Shown here: positions 48,579-57,162 of the stretch, one piece after another
Numbering within the stretch: the stretch's first letter is position 1
Layout: the number at the start of each line of letters is the position of its first letter
DNA from: Oricola nitratireducens
Lineage (GTDB): Bacteria > Pseudomonadota > Alphaproteobacteria > Rhizobiales > Rhizobiaceae
NCBI RefSeq assembly: GCF_014904745.1
Contig: NZ_JACZCS010000001.1
Coordinates: forward strand, 248,001 to 312,000
Reading direction: 5' to 3'
DNA length: 64,000 bases
Notes under the pieces: generated by a model
Told to the model about the DNA's origin: nothing
The model's input: the letters and a program-made list of their open reading frames with translations, nothing else
The model's database searches: none
Program-made: the position numbers and the translations under genes

Positions 48579-49671
48579 AGGCCTTCAGCACGGCGTCGCC
48601 CATCTCGGAGGTCGTCACCTTCGTGCAGCCCTCCGACATGATGTCGCCGGTGCGCAGGCCTTGGTCCAGCACTTGCGAGATCGCCTTTTCGAGGCGGTCG
48701 GCCTCGGCGATCATGTTGAACGAGTAGCGCAGGCACATCGCGAAGGAGGCGATCATGGCGATCGGGTTGGCGATGCCCTGGCCGGCGATGTCCGGCGCGG
48801 AGCCGTGCACCGGCTCGTAAAGCGCCTTGCGCTTGCCGGTGACCGGGTCGGGCGCACCGAGCGAGGCCGACGGCAGCATGCCGAGCGAGCCGGTCAGCAT
48901 TGCGGCGACGTCGGAGAGCATGTCGCCGAACAGATTGTCGGTGACGATGACGTCGAACTGCTTCGGCCAGCGCACCAGCTGCATGCCGCCGGCGTCGGCC
49001 AGCATGTGGGTCAGCTCGACGTCGGAATATTTCGCCTTGTGGATCTCGGTCACGACGTCCTTCCACAGGACGCCCGATATCATGACGTTGTGCTTTTCCA
49101 TCGAGCAGACCTTGTTGGAGCGGGTGCGCGCCAGCTCGAAGGCGACGCCGGCAATCCGCTCGATCTCGAAAGTGTCGTAGACCTGCGTGTCGATGCCGCG
49201 CTTCTGGCCGTTGCCGAGGTCGATGATCTGTTTCGGTTCGCCGAAATAGACGCCGCCGGTCAGTTCGCGCACGATCAGGATGTCGAGACCCTCGACGACT
49301 TCCGGCTTCAGCGACGAGGAGGCGGCAAGCGCCGGATAGCAGATCGCCGGGCGCAGATTGGCGAACAGGGCCATGTCCTTGCGCAGGCGCAGGAGACCGG
49401 CTTCCGGGCGAACCTCGTAGGGCACGCCATCCCATTTCGGGCCGCCGACGGCGCCGAACAACAGGGCATCGGCCGCCATCGCCTTTTCCATGTCTTCTTC
49501 GGAGATCGCCTGGCCGTGCGCGTCATAGGCCGATCCGCCGACGAGACCCTCGTCGATCACGAAACCCGTGTTCTCGGTTTCGTTCATGTGGCCGATCAGC
49601 TTGCGGACTTCGGCCATGGCTTCGGGACCGATGCCGTCGCCGGGCAGGAGAAGGAGGGAACGTGTCGTCAT
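48565..49671 (-). CDS. leuB: 3-isopropylmalate dehydrogenase
   Basis: LeuB oxidatively decarboxylates 3-isopropylmalate in leucine synthesis. The 368-residue protein has L-P-G-D-G-I-G-P-E near residue 9, the substrate region L-L-R-L-R-K near 92, the metal-binding [10 protein letters not shown] near 245 and the NAD motif G-S-A-P-D-I-A-G near 285. leuD lies 4.4 kb away on the same strand, but other genes intervene. leuC and leuA are not in the window. Confidence 0.97.
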   Translation of the reverse strand: MTTRSLLLLPGDGIGPEAMAEVRKLIGHMNETENTGFVIDEGLVGGSAYDAHGQAISEEDMEKAMAADALLFGAVGGPKWDGVPYEVRPEAGLLRLRKDMALFANLRPAICYPALAASSSLKPEVVEGLDILIVRELTGGVYFGEPKQIIDLGNGQKRGIDTQVYDTFEIERIAGVAFELARTRSNKVCSMEKHNVMISGVLWKDVVTEIHKAKYSDVELTHMLADAGGMQLVRWPKQFDVIVTDNLFGDMLSDVAAMLTGSLGMLPSASLGAPDPVTGKRKALYEPVHGSAPDIAGQGIANPIAMIASFAMCLRYSFNMIAEADRLEKAISQVLDQGLRTGDIMSEGCTKVTTSEMGDAVLKAYAGA

Positions 49672-49785
49672 GGATGGGATACCTGATGGAATGAATGATC
49701 GGGAGACGGCATAGAGGCAGTGCGGCGGGAATTCAACCGCGATGGCGCAAGCATGGCGGAACAGGGCTTGTGGTGCGGCGTTTCG

Positions 49786-50169
49786 TCAGCCCTTGAACGC
49801 CGTGACCTCGATTTCGACCTTCATCTCCGGGCGGATCAGCCCGGCGACGACCATGGTCGCGGCGGGCCTGATGCCGGCGAAAAATTCGCCGAGGATCGGG
49901 AAAACCTTGTCGGCATAAGCGGGATCGGTCACGGTGTATTGCGCGCGCACGATGTCGGCGCGCGAAAACCCGGCCTCGGCGAGCGTCCGGTCGATCGTGG
50001 CGAGGGTGTTTGCCGTCTGTGTCTCGACGTCATCGGGCATCGTCATGGTCTCGTAATCGTAGCCGGTCGTGCCGGAGACGAAACACCAGCCGCCCTGGAC
50101 GACGGCGCGCGAATAGCCGGCCTGTTTCTCGAAGGGCGAGCCGGTGGAAATCAGCCTGCGGTCGGACAT
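49786..50169 (-). CDS. RidA family protein
   Basis: RidA (YjgF/YER057c/UK114) proteins are small trimeric deaminases that hydrolyse reactive enamines/imines. This 127-residue member has the core from R-A-V-V-Q-G-G-W-C-F-V-S-G-T near residue 21 and the C-terminal V-E-I-E-V-T-A. The canonical arginine region near A-G-I-R-P-A is present, but exact activity is uncertain because the family is broad. Its ATG lies one base after the marR stop, so the two form an operon. Confidence 0.9.
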   Translation of the reverse strand: MSDRRLISTGSPFEKQAGYSRAVVQGGWCFVSGTTGYDYETMTMPDDVETQTANTLATIDRTLAEAGFSRADIVRAQYTVTDPAYADKVFPILGEFFAGIRPAATMVVAGLIRPEMKVEIEVTAFKG

Positions 50170-50170
50170 G

Positions 50171-50668
50171 TCACTCACTTTCGGTTTCTTCGGCGGCGGA
50201 CTGCATCTCCAGCAGGCGGGCAACGATGCGGCGCATCGCATCACCGACCATCTCGCACTCCTCGGGCGTCGTCGCCGACATCATGTCGTCGATGATCGCC
50301 GCCTGGATGACGATCGCGCGGTCGGCAAGCGCGCGGCCCTCCGCGGTTAGATAGAGGCGCAGCACGCGCTTGTCGGCGGGGTCGGCCCGGCGCTCGACGA
50401 GGCCGCGTTTTTCGAGCTGCGGCAACAGCATCGTCATGTTGGAGCGGCCGACGAACAGTTTCCGGGCGAGATCCTGCTGGCTGATGCCGGCGCTGCGCAC
50501 GAGGTTCACCATGATGTCGAGATGGGGGGTCTTGAGATCGAGCGGCCTCAGTTGACGCGCGAGTTCCTGCTGGACGAGATGGCAGGCGCGCGCCACCGCG
50601 ACCCAGTTCTTGAATCGCGAGTTCTCCCACATCGCCGGTTTCGTTTTGGCTTCTTGCTTTTCGTTCAT
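50171..50668 (-). CDS. MarR family transcriptional regulator
   Basis: A 165-residue winged-helix repressor with the HTH in I-S-Q-Q-D-L-A-R-K-L-F-V-G-R-S-N-M-T-M-L and the wing D-P-A-D-K-R-V. It is upstream of ridA in an operon and divergent from an alpha/beta hydrolase gene. A perfect palindrome lies between them, so it probably represses both directions. ATG at 50668 is preferred over the ATG at 50698, which lies inside the palindrome. Confidence 0.92.
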   Translation of the reverse strand: MNEKQEAKTKPAMWENSRFKNWVAVARACHLVQQELARQLRPLDLKTPHLDIMVNLVRSAGISQQDLARKLFVGRSNMTMLLPQLEKRGLVERRADPADKRVLRLYLTAEGRALADRAIVIQAAIIDDMMSATTPEECEMVGDAMRRIVARLLEMQSAAEETESE

Positions 50669-50681
50669 GGTTGTACTATTC

Positions 50682-50697
50682 TGTTCAATATTGAACA
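50682..50697. promoter_or_regulatory. Perfect 16 bp palindromic operator between marR and the hydrolase
   Basis: TGTTCAATATTGAACA reads identically on both strands and sits 14 bp upstream of marR and 16 bp upstream of the hydrolase start. It is the expected MarR dimer site. Confidence 0.8.
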
Positions 50698-50713
50698 TAA
50701 AGGATCTGACGCG

Positions 50714-51616
50714 ATGTTGCACGCGCGAGACCGGATTGCAAAGAGCCTGATCGCATATTGCGGAACGCGCTGGCCGAACGCCACGGCGGATTACGCGTTC
50801 CGGATCTTCAGCCGCACCGCCCGGCCGCGCGGCAGGGTGCTTGCCGGCGGCATGCCGGAAGGCATGGAGCCGCTGATGCTGCAGACGCCGAGCGGGCTTG
50901 TCGCGACATGGCATCTCCCGGCCGAGCACCCGGACGGCCGCAAGGCGTTGCTTGTTCATGGCTGGAACTCCCGCTCGCTGCACCTGCTGGCGCTGGCGAA
51001 ATCGCTCAACGAACAGGGTATCGACGCCGTCCTCGTCGACCTGCCGGGCCACGGCGCCTCGACCGGGCGGCACCTGCATCTCGGCAAGGGCATCGCGGCG
51101 GTCGACGCGGCCTGGCGCCACTATGGACCGTTCGACACCTTCATCGGCCATTCCTTCGGCGGCGCGGTCGCGCTCAACGCGGCGCTCGGGTCGGCGATGT
51201 GCATCCCGGCGCGCCGGCCCGACACGCTGGTGATGATCGCCGCGCCGAATTCGATGCCGGCTTTCTTCCGCTGGTTCGGCCGGCGAGCCGGCCTGCCGCA
51301 AGCGGCGCAGGCGGCGCTGGAGCGCAAGGTCCTGACGATTCTCGGCCAGTCGCTGGATCTGTTCGTCGCGTCCGACCAGCTGAAGGATTACGACCGGCCG
51401 GTGCTCGTCGTCCACGACATGGACGATACCGACGTGCTCTATGCCGATGCGCTGCGCATGGCGCGCGCCGGACGGCATGTCGCCCTGCATACGACGAGCG
51501 GGCTCGGACACCGGCGGGTGCTGAAGGATCCGGGCGTGCATGCGGCGGTCTGCGATCACGTCAGGGGCGCGGCAAGGCCGGACCAGCCGCTGGCGCTCGT
51601 CGAGGATTGCGCCTGA
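50714..51616 (+). CDS. Alpha/beta hydrolase
   Basis: A 300-residue alpha/beta-fold hydrolase. The oxyanion region is V-H-G-W-N-S near residue 81, the nucleophile Ser147 lies in I-G-H-S-F-G-G, and the acid and His come from V-V-H-D-M-D-D near 236 and G-L-G-H-R near 263. No signal peptide is obvious. Substrate unknown. Divergence from marR around a shared palindrome implies induction by a small ligand. Its TGA directly abuts the convergent ketosynthase stop. Confidence 0.9.
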   Translation: MLHARDRIAKSLIAYCGTRWPNATADYAFRIFSRTARPRGRVLAGGMPEGMEPLMLQTPSGLVATWHLPAEHPDGRKALLVHGWNSRSLHLLALAKSLNEQGIDAVLVDLPGHGASTGRHLHLGKGIAAVDAAWRHYGPFDTFIGHSFGGAVALNAALGSAMCIPARRPDTLVMIAAPNSMPAFFRWFGRRAGLPQAAQAALERKVLTILGQSLDLFVASDQLKDYDRPVLVVHDMDDTDVLYADALRMARAGRHVALHTTSGLGHRRVLKDPGVHAAVCDHVRGAARPDQPLALVEDCA

Positions 51617-52828
51617 TCAGACGGCCTTGAAGGCGATCACCGAATTGGCGCCGCCGAAGGCGAAAGCGTTCGAAATGGCCACCGAGACCTTGCGCTGGCG
51701 CGCGACATTCGGCGTCACGTCGAGATCGCATTCCGGATCGGGCTCGGAGTAGTTCACCGTCGGCGGAATGATACCGTCGCGGATCGCCTGCAGGCAGGCG
51801 ATGGCCTCGATCGCGCCGGAGGCGCCGAGGCAATGGGCGTGCATGGATTTCGTCGAGGAAACGGAGAGCGCGTCGGCATGCTTGCCGAAAACTTCCCGGA
51901 TCGCCTGGGTCTCGATGCGGTCGTTACCCATCGTCCCGGTGCCGTGGGCGTTGATGTAGTCGACGTCGGCCGGGTCCAGCCCGGCATCGGCCAGGCAGTC
52001 GCGCATCGCGGAAGCCGGCCCTTCCACGGTCGGCGCGACGATGTCGCTGGCGTCCGCCGACAGGCCCGCGCCCGCGATCTCGGCCAGGATCGGCGCGCCG
52101 CGGCGCTCGGCGCTCTCGAGCGTTTCCATGACCATGACCCCTGCCCCGTCGCCGAGAACCAGGCCCTCGCGGTCCGCCGAAAACGGCCGGCAGGCTGTCT
52201 TTGCGAGGATGCGCATGGATTCCCAGGCCTTGACGATGCCGTAGGAAAGCGAAGCATCCGACCCGCCGGCGACGATGGCGTCGGCGCGGCCGGCACGCAG
52301 CATGTCGAGCGCGGTCGAAAACGCGTCATTGGAGGACGCGCAGGCCGAGGTGACGCCGTAAACGGGGCCCTTGAGGCCGTGGATCATGCTGGTGTGAACC
52401 GCCGCGGAGGCGGGCATGGCCTTGGGGACGGCGAAGATGTCGGTGCGTTTCTTGCCTTCAAGGAAGATGGCGCGATACGCCTCCTCGATCGCGTCGCCGC
52501 CGAAAACGCCGACGCCGATGACCGAACCGATGCGCATGTCCGGCCGTTCGCGCGCGTCCAGGCCGGCCTGGCGCAGCGCCTCACCGGCGGCGAGCGCCGC
52601 GAGCAAGCCGAAACGGCTGATCGAGACCAGCTTGCGCTTGTCGAAATCGTGCTCGGGCAGCTCCGCGATCTGGCCGGCGATGGCGGTTTTCAGGTCATGC
52701 TTGTCGGGTATCGTCAGCGGACCGATTCCGCAGACGCCGTTGCGCATGGAATTCCAGATTTCCGGGGCATTCTTGCCGAGGCAGCACAGGCCACCGATGC
52801 CGGTGACCACGACGCGTTTCCTGTTCAT
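51617..52828 (-). CDS. Beta-ketoacyl-ACP synthase, FabF/NodE-like
   Basis: A 403-residue KAS II-type condensing enzyme. The catalytic triad is intact: Cys163 in T-S-A-C-A-S-S-N, His295 in N-A-H-G-T-G-T and His332 after Lys327 (S-T-K-S-M-H-A-H). The usual K-S-M-T-G-H is altered to K-S-M-H-A-H, an unusual spot near the active site. It overlaps by 4 bases with a dedicated carrier-protein gene. A stand-alone carrier plus ketosynthase recalls NodF/NodE, which make special unsaturated acyl chains, but no nod genes are present. The product is unknown. Confidence 0.9.
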   Translation of the reverse strand: MNRKRVVVTGIGGLCCLGKNAPEIWNSMRNGVCGIGPLTIPDKHDLKTAIAGQIAELPEHDFDKRKLVSISRFGLLAALAAGEALRQAGLDARERPDMRIGSVIGVGVFGGDAIEEAYRAIFLEGKKRTDIFAVPKAMPASAAVHTSMIHGLKGPVYGVTSACASSNDAFSTALDMLRAGRADAIVAGGSDASLSYGIVKAWESMRILAKTACRPFSADREGLVLGDGAGVMVMETLESAERRGAPILAEIAGAGLSADASDIVAPTVEGPASAMRDCLADAGLDPADVDYINAHGTGTMGNDRIETQAIREVFGKHADALSVSSTKSMHAHCLGASGAIEAIACLQAIRDGIIPPTVNYSEPDPECDLDVTPNVARQRKVSVAISNAFAFGGANSVIAFKAV

Positions 52829-53079
52829 TCAGCTGCCTTGGCGACCATCTCCGCAACGGAATGGGCGACGTCGGACACCGTCTTGAGGTTGTCCCACGCG
52901 GTTGCCGCGTTCATGTCGATCTCGATGTCGTATTCGTCCTCGAGATCGAAAATGATTTCGGCGAGATCAAGCGACTGGATGTCGAGGTCTGTCAGAGCGG
53001 TGTCGGGCTTGATTGTCTCCGGCTCGATGCCGGCCTTGTCGGCGATAATGCGTATCGTCGTGTCCAGTACTGCCGTCAT
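52825..53079 (-). CDS. Acyl carrier protein, NodF-like
   Basis: An 84-residue carrier protein. The phosphopantetheine site is Ser36 in D-I-Q-S-L-D-L, where the usual D-S-L is replaced by Q-S-L. The acidic helix II continues L-A-E-I-I-F-D-L-E-D-E-Y. It is too short and too divergent to be the housekeeping AcpP or the lipid A carrier AcpXL. Overlap with the ketosynthase (ATGA) shows they work as a pair. A GAGGTGAGGG stretch provides the ribosome site. Confidence 0.92.
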   Translation of the reverse strand: MTAVLDTTIRIIADKAGIEPETIKPDTALTDLDIQSLDLAEIIFDLEDEYDIEIDMNAATAWDNLKTVSDVAHSVAEMVAKAAE

Positions 53080-53100
53080 CCCTCACCTCGATTGTTGCAG

Positions 53101-53120
53101 CGGCCGGCAAAAGCCGGCCG
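53101..53120. terminator. Strong stem-loop upstream of the carrier-protein gene
   Basis: CGGCCGGC-AAAA-GCCGGCCG is a perfect 8 bp stem with a tetraloop, 21 bp before the carrier-protein start. It lacks an adjacent T-run on the minus strand, so it may be an mRNA-stabilising or leader hairpin, or the end of the upstream transcript. Confidence 0.45.
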
Positions 53121-53190
53121 TCCCCCCAGCCCCTTTTTGCGCTTAAGCAAAAGGCCGTGTCAATGTCGGTGGGCGGCTGCTTCCGCAGTG

Positions 53191-54018
53191 TCAGGGGATA
53201 GCGAGGCGCTTCAGTTCTCCGCGTGCCATATCGGGCCAGTTTGCGGGATTCGGCCATTGCGCGACCGCGTTGCCGCGAATCTGCGCAAACCATGCTTTCC
53301 GTGCATCGAGATCGACGACCAGCAGCGAATCCGCGCCGCCGCAATTGTGCGGCACGCAACCGGATGTCGCGTAAATTCCGTCGGCGATCTTTTCCATTTC
53401 GGAAGAAACGCGAAGCCCAAGCGCATATTCGGCGAGATCGGAACCAAGGGTTTTCAACGCGTAACCGTAGAATTCCTGGTTGGAGAAATATGCCTCCGGG
53501 TGGATCGCCGGTTTGGCGGCAAGGTCGTCCCAGCCGGTCCCGGGTTCGGGCACGAAGCGCAGCATGCCGGCGGTCCGGAAACCGTCCTGCGGCGTCCAGC
53601 GGCGGACCGGCATCTCCTCGCCGGGTCCGACCCAGGGCGCGAAGATGATCGCGTAGTCGGACACGGCCGGCAGCGGCCAGCCGCAATCGCCGGGCAGTGA
53701 ATCGGTGTTGACGCCGCCGTTTCCGTCGGGCCAGACGATAAGCGTGTTGGCACCGCAGGCATTGCCGCCGGGACCGATCGAGATCAGGGCGACATCGGTG
53801 CCGGCGACATTCGCGGTGCGGTCGAAAAAGGCCTGGAAGTCGCGGCCGATTTCCTTGCCGTTGTAGCTGACGACCTTTTCGTAATCGGGAGTTTCGGCGA
53901 TCGTGAGCGTTCCGCCGGCAAAGGGAAGTTCCTCGGGCGGCGTATCCTGCGCCAGGGCGGGCGACGCCAGCGCCATGCCGAGAAGGCAGGCGGTCACAAA
54001 TCGTTTCGGTGTCTGCAT
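53191..54018 (-). CDS. Exported protein with an Ivy-like (lysozyme-inhibitor) motif
   Basis: A 275-residue secreted protein: signal peptide with cleavage after A-L-A near 23, and strong GAGGAGG ribosome site before ATG at 54018. The last third contains S-G-C-V-P-H-N-C-G-G, closely matching the C-K-P-H-D-C loop by which Ivy inhibitors block c-type lysozymes, followed by a similar L-L-V-V-D-L-D-A-R-K beta strand. The N-terminal 150 residues (rich in Gly, Pro, Trp) are unknown to me. I infer a periplasmic lysozyme-inhibitor-like domain fused to a novel domain. It is downstream of leuD but separated by a terminator. Confidence 0.7.
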   Translation of the reverse strand: MQTPKRFVTACLLGMALASPALAQDTPPEELPFAGGTLTIAETPDYEKVVSYNGKEIGRDFQAFFDRTANVAGTDVALISIGPGGNACGANTLIVWPDGNGGVNTDSLPGDCGWPLPAVSDYAIIFAPWVGPGEEMPVRRWTPQDGFRTAGMLRFVPEPGTGWDDLAAKPAIHPEAYFSNQEFYGYALKTLGSDLAEYALGLRVSSEMEKIADGIYATSGCVPHNCGGADSLLVVDLDARKAWFAQIRGNAVAQWPNPANWPDMARGELKRLAIP

Positions 54019-54050
54019 TCCAGCCTCCTCTGCCGCGCGAACGGGGCCGC

Positions 54051-54087
54051 AAAAAAGACGGCCGGAAGGTGAATGCCTCCGGCCGTC
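54051..54087 (-). terminator. Rho-independent terminator of leuD
   Basis: On the minus strand GACGGCCGG and CCGGCCGTC pair around a 13-base loop and run into six T residues, 24 bp after the leuD stop. Confidence 0.87.
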
Positions 54088-54110
54088 CGGTAAAATCCCG
54101 ATGATGCGGG

Positions 54111-54716
54111 TCAGGCCCAGGGGCGGTTTTCGGCCAGCTTCGCTTCGTAGCTGTCGATCTTCGCTGCCTTGGCCATGGTCAGGCCGATGTCGTCGAGGCC
54201 GTTCAGGAGGCAATGCTTCTTGAAGGCGTCGATATCGAACCTGACCACGCCGCCGTCGGGGCCGTGGATTTCCTGCGCCTCGAGATCGACCGTCAGCGTG
54301 GCGTTGGAGCCGCGCTCGGCGTCGTCCATCAGCTTGTCGAGATCTTCCTGGGAGACGACGATCGGCAGGATGCCGTTCTTGAAGCAGTTGTTGTAGAAAA
54401 TGTCGGCAAACGACGTGGAGATCACGCAGCGGATGCCGAAATCGAGCAGCGCCCAGGGCGCGTGTTCGCGCGACGAGCCACAGCCGAAATTGTCGCCGGC
54501 GACGAGGATCCTGGCGTTCCGGTAGGCCGGCTTGTTGAGAACGAAATCCGGATTCTCGCTGCCGTCCTCGTTGTAGCGCATTTCGGCGAACAGGCCGGTG
54601 CCGAGACCGGTGCGCTTGATGGTCTTCAGATAATCCTTCGGGATGATCATGTCGGTGTCGATATTGACGATCGGCAGGGGCGCGGCGACGCCGCTCAGCG
54701 TGGTGAACTTGTCCAT
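54111..54716 (-). CDS. leuD: 3-isopropylmalate dehydratase small subunit
   Basis: LeuD pairs with LeuC to isomerise 2- to 3-isopropylmalate. The 201-residue protein has the N-I-D-T-D-M-I-I-P motif near residue 18 and the substrate-binding loop G-C-G-S-S-R-E-H-A near 80. As is usual in alphaproteobacteria, leuC is separate and not seen here. A terminator follows at once, so the gene is probably monocistronic. Confidence 0.97.
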   Translation of the reverse strand: MDKFTTLSGVAAPLPIVNIDTDMIIPKDYLKTIKRTGLGTGLFAEMRYNEDGSENPDFVLNKPAYRNARILVAGDNFGCGSSREHAPWALLDFGIRCVISTSFADIFYNNCFKNGILPIVVSQEDLDKLMDDAERGSNATLTVDLEAQEIHGPDGGVVRFDIDAFKKHCLLNGLDDIGLTMAKAAKIDSYEAKLAENRPWA

Positions 54717-54812
54717 CGTTTTCGCTTTCCGTTCGGAATTGTTGGCACGGCCTTAGCAAAGCGCGCGGAAAAAATGAAGCATTCTCGTCGCGGTGGCCGG
54801 TCTTGATGCCAA

Positions 54813-55991
54813 TCAGATGATGTTGCGCTCGGCAAATCGCCGGCCGGCGGCGATCCTGTCCGGTGAAAAGGCGGTGCAATCGGTCGTACGGAATTGCCCG
54901 AACAGGATGCGCTCGGCGAGCGCTTCCGCCGCCGAGGGCGCCTGCTGGACGCCGTGGCCGGAAAAGCCCGAAATCACGTAAAGCCCGCCACTCTCCGCAA
55001 CCGGGCCGATCAGGGCGTTGCGGTCGAAGGGATTGTACTCGTAGTGGCCGGCCCAGGCCGATTGCAGTTTCAACGCCTCGAAGGCCGGAATGCGCGTCGC
55101 CAGCAGCGGCCAGATGCTGTCCTCGAAAAGCGGCCAGTCCGGTTCGAAATCCTGCGGATCGGCCGGGCCGTCTTCGTCGGGATGAGGCGACATGCCGGTG
55201 ATGTAGCCGTCGCCCTCGGGCCGGACATAGAGGCCGGAGGGATCGACGGTAAGCGGCATCTCGGCGTAACGCTCCCGGGCATGGAAGAAAAAGACCGTGC
55301 GCTTGCGCGGTTCCACGGGCAGGTCGAGGCCGGATGCCCGCGCGAGCGCGCCGGAGGACGGACCGGCGGCGATGACGGCGGTATCGCAGGCCCAGCGGCT
55401 GTCATTGGCGAGCCGGATCCCCGTCACCCGGCCGGCCGTGTTCTCGATCTCGGCGACTTCGCCGGTGACCAGCGACACCCTGCAGTTCGCCTTCAGGGCG
55501 CGGCGGAAGGCGGACAGCAGCGCCATGGCGTCGAACCAGCCCTCGCCCGCAAGGCCGAGCGATCCGGCGGCGACGCCATCGGTGTTCAGCCAGGAAAACC
55601 GCTCCTGAAGACCGACCGGATCGAGCAGCACGACGTCGGCGCCGCATTGTTTCTGCACCGCGTGATTGGCGGCCAGCGTCTCGCGCCCGGCTTCGCTCGC
55701 CAGCAGCAGATAGCCGTTTTCGTGAAAACCGACATCCGTTTCGAATTCGAAATGATCTGAAGCCTTGTTCAGAAATTCGAGCGTGCGTCGCGACAGGGCG
55801 ATGTTTTCGGCCAGCGAGAATTGTTGCCGGATACCGGATGCCGACAGCGCGGTGGCGGCCTGCGCAAAACCGGGATCGCGCTCGAAGACGGCAATATCGC
55901 CGTCATAGCCGAGCCGTGCCAGATGCCAGGCCGTCGCAGCGCCGGCCAACGCGCCGCCGATGATCGCGATGTCGCAAGTGTGATGCGTCAT
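54813..55991 (-). CDS. FAD-dependent oxidoreductase, DAO/GlcD-like (glycine/D-amino acid oxidase family)
   Basis: A 392-residue DAO-family flavoprotein. The N-terminal dinucleotide loop reads I-I-G-G-A-L-A-G-A-A, with Ala where GxGxxG has its middle Gly. The end carries the second FAD contact (Y-V-I-S-G-F-S-G-H-G-V-Q-Q-A-P, about 345-360). That C-terminal S-G-H-G motif is typical of sarcosine/glycine oxidase and FOXRED1 relatives. Substrate is unknown. ATG at 55991 places the FAD loop at residue 11. It is divergent from the CitE-like gene by 59 bp. Confidence 0.9.
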   Translation of the reverse strand: MTHHTCDIAIIGGALAGAATAWHLARLGYDGDIAVFERDPGFAQAATALSASGIRQQFSLAENIALSRRTLEFLNKASDHFEFETDVGFHENGYLLLASEAGRETLAANHAVQKQCGADVVLLDPVGLQERFSWLNTDGVAAGSLGLAGEGWFDAMALLSAFRRALKANCRVSLVTGEVAEIENTAGRVTGIRLANDSRWACDTAVIAAGPSSGALARASGLDLPVEPRKRTVFFFHARERYAEMPLTVDPSGLYVRPEGDGYITGMSPHPDEDGPADPQDFEPDWPLFEDSIWPLLATRIPAFEALKLQSAWAGHYEYNPFDRNALIGPVAESGGLYVISGFSGHGVQQAPSAAEALAERILFGQFRTTDCTAFSPDRIAAGRRFAERNII

Positions 55992-56050
55992 GAAACACCC
56001 CGTTCGTTCCGCCACTTGCGGCTCTCACCGCAATATTGTCAAACGTCTTC

Positions 56051-56941
56051 ATGACCAGACGCCCGCTTCGCCTCCGCCGCTCCGTCCTCTATGTGCCCGC
56101 CTCGAACGAGAAGGCCGTGGCGAAATCGGAGACGCTTGCCTGCGACGCCATCATCTACGATCTCGAGGACGCTGTCGCACCGGCGGCCAAGGAGGATGCC
56201 CGCGAGCGATTGCGCGATCATTTCGGGGCGCATCCGCAAAGCGCCCGCGAACGGGTGATCCGCATCAACGCGTTGTCGAGCGAATTCGGAGCGGAGGATT
56301 TTCTCGCTGCCCGCGCGTGCAAGCCGGATGCGATCCTGATCCCGAAAGTGGACGTGCCGCGTGACATCGCCGATGTGGCCGACATGCTGACGGAGACGGA
56401 TGCGGCCGACACGATCCGGCTGTGGGCGATGATGGAGACGCCGAAGGCGATCCTGAACGCCGCGGCGATTGCGGATTGGGGCGAAACGGAAGGCTCACGG
56501 CTCGATTGCCTGGTCGCCGGCTCGAACGATCTTGCCAAGGATCTGCGCCTGCCCGGACCGAACCGCGCCGTTCTGCAGCCGATGCTGATGGAACTGGTGG
56601 TCGCGGCGCGCGCCTTCGGGCTCGACATTCTCGACGGCGTCTTCAACGCGTTTCGCGACGAGGAAGGCTTCGCAGCCGAATGCCGGGAAGCCGCCGGCAT
56701 GGGTTTTGACGGCAAGACGTTGATTCATCCGTTGCAGATCGAGGGCGCGAACGCCGCATTCGGCATATCACCCGAGCGCGAGGCGGTGGCCGCCTCCATC
56801 GTCGCCGCCTTCGACCGTCCCGAAAACAGGGACGCCGGGGTGATCAGCCTTGACGGGCGGATGGTGGAACGATTGCATCTGGAAGACGCCCGACGCACGC
56901 TGGCGCTTGCCGCCAGGCAGCGCGGACAGGAAGAGGATTGA
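56051..56941 (+). CDS. HpcH/HpaI aldolase/citrate lyase (CitE-like) family protein
   Basis: A 296-residue TIM-barrel lyase of the CitE/malyl-CoA lyase type. Recognisable elements are R-S-V-L-Y-V-P-A-S-N near residue 11, the metal/substrate motif Y-D-L-E-D-A-V-A-P near 36, M-M-E-T-P-K-A near 127 with the conserved Glu, and G-F-D-G-K-T-L-I-H-P near 218. No CitD/CitF partners are present, so it probably acts on CoA esters on its own. Substrate not determined. ATG at 56051 is preferred. A TTG five codons upstream is possible. The DUF1737 gene follows by 4 bp. Confidence 0.9.
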   Translation: MTRRPLRLRRSVLYVPASNEKAVAKSETLACDAIIYDLEDAVAPAAKEDARERLRDHFGAHPQSARERVIRINALSSEFGAEDFLAARACKPDAILIPKVDVPRDIADVADMLTETDAADTIRLWAMMETPKAILNAAAIADWGETEGSRLDCLVAGSNDLAKDLRLPGPNRAVLQPMLMELVVAARAFGLDILDGVFNAFRDEEGFAAECREAAGMGFDGKTLIHPLQIEGANAAFGISPEREAVAASIVAAFDRPENRDAGVISLDGRMVERLHLEDARRTLALAARQRGQEED

Positions 56942-56945
56942 CGCC

Positions 56946-57152
56946 ATGCAGCTCTATCGATTGCTGACCGGTCCGGACGACGCCACTTTCTGCCACAAGG
57001 TGACCGATGCCCTGAACAAGGGTTGGTCGCTGCACGGTTCGCCGTCCTATTCCTTCGACCCGGACACGCATGCGATGCGCTGCGCGCAGGCGGTGGTGAA
57101 GACCGTCGAGGGTAAGGAGTACCATCCGCTGATGAAACTGGGCGAGCAGTAG
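56946..57152 (+). CDS. DUF1737 domain protein
   Basis: A 68-residue protein that I recognise as DUF1737 by the Y-R-L-L-T-G-P-D-D start, the W-x-L-x-G-S-P-S-Y segment and the C-terminal A-V-V-K motif. The family has no known function. It starts 4 bp after the CitE-like gene. Its stop lies inside the AGGAG ribosome site of the next gene. Confidence 0.85.
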   Translation: MQLYRLLTGPDDATFCHKVTDALNKGWSLHGSPSYSFDPDTHAMRCAQAVVKTVEGKEYHPLMKLGEQ

Positions 57153-57155
57153 GAG
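57151..57155 (+). promoter_or_regulatory. Ribosome-binding site for the DUF1194 gene
   Basis: AGGAG overlaps the last bases of the DUF1737 stop. The only in-frame start-like triplet at the right distance (7 bases) is ATC at 57163, so this site defines the unusual start. Confidence 0.6.
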
Positions 57156-57162
57156 CGGCGGC

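Noticed and set aside
48069-49671. leu operon including the acetyltransferase as a leucine gene
   Set aside because: The overlap with leuB is positional only. The acetyltransferase has no link to leucine synthesis in its sequence.
53191-54879. 562-residue continuous frame spanning the Ivy-like gene and leuD
   Set aside because: The upper part runs out of frame through leuD. The real start with signal peptide and ribosome site is at 54018.
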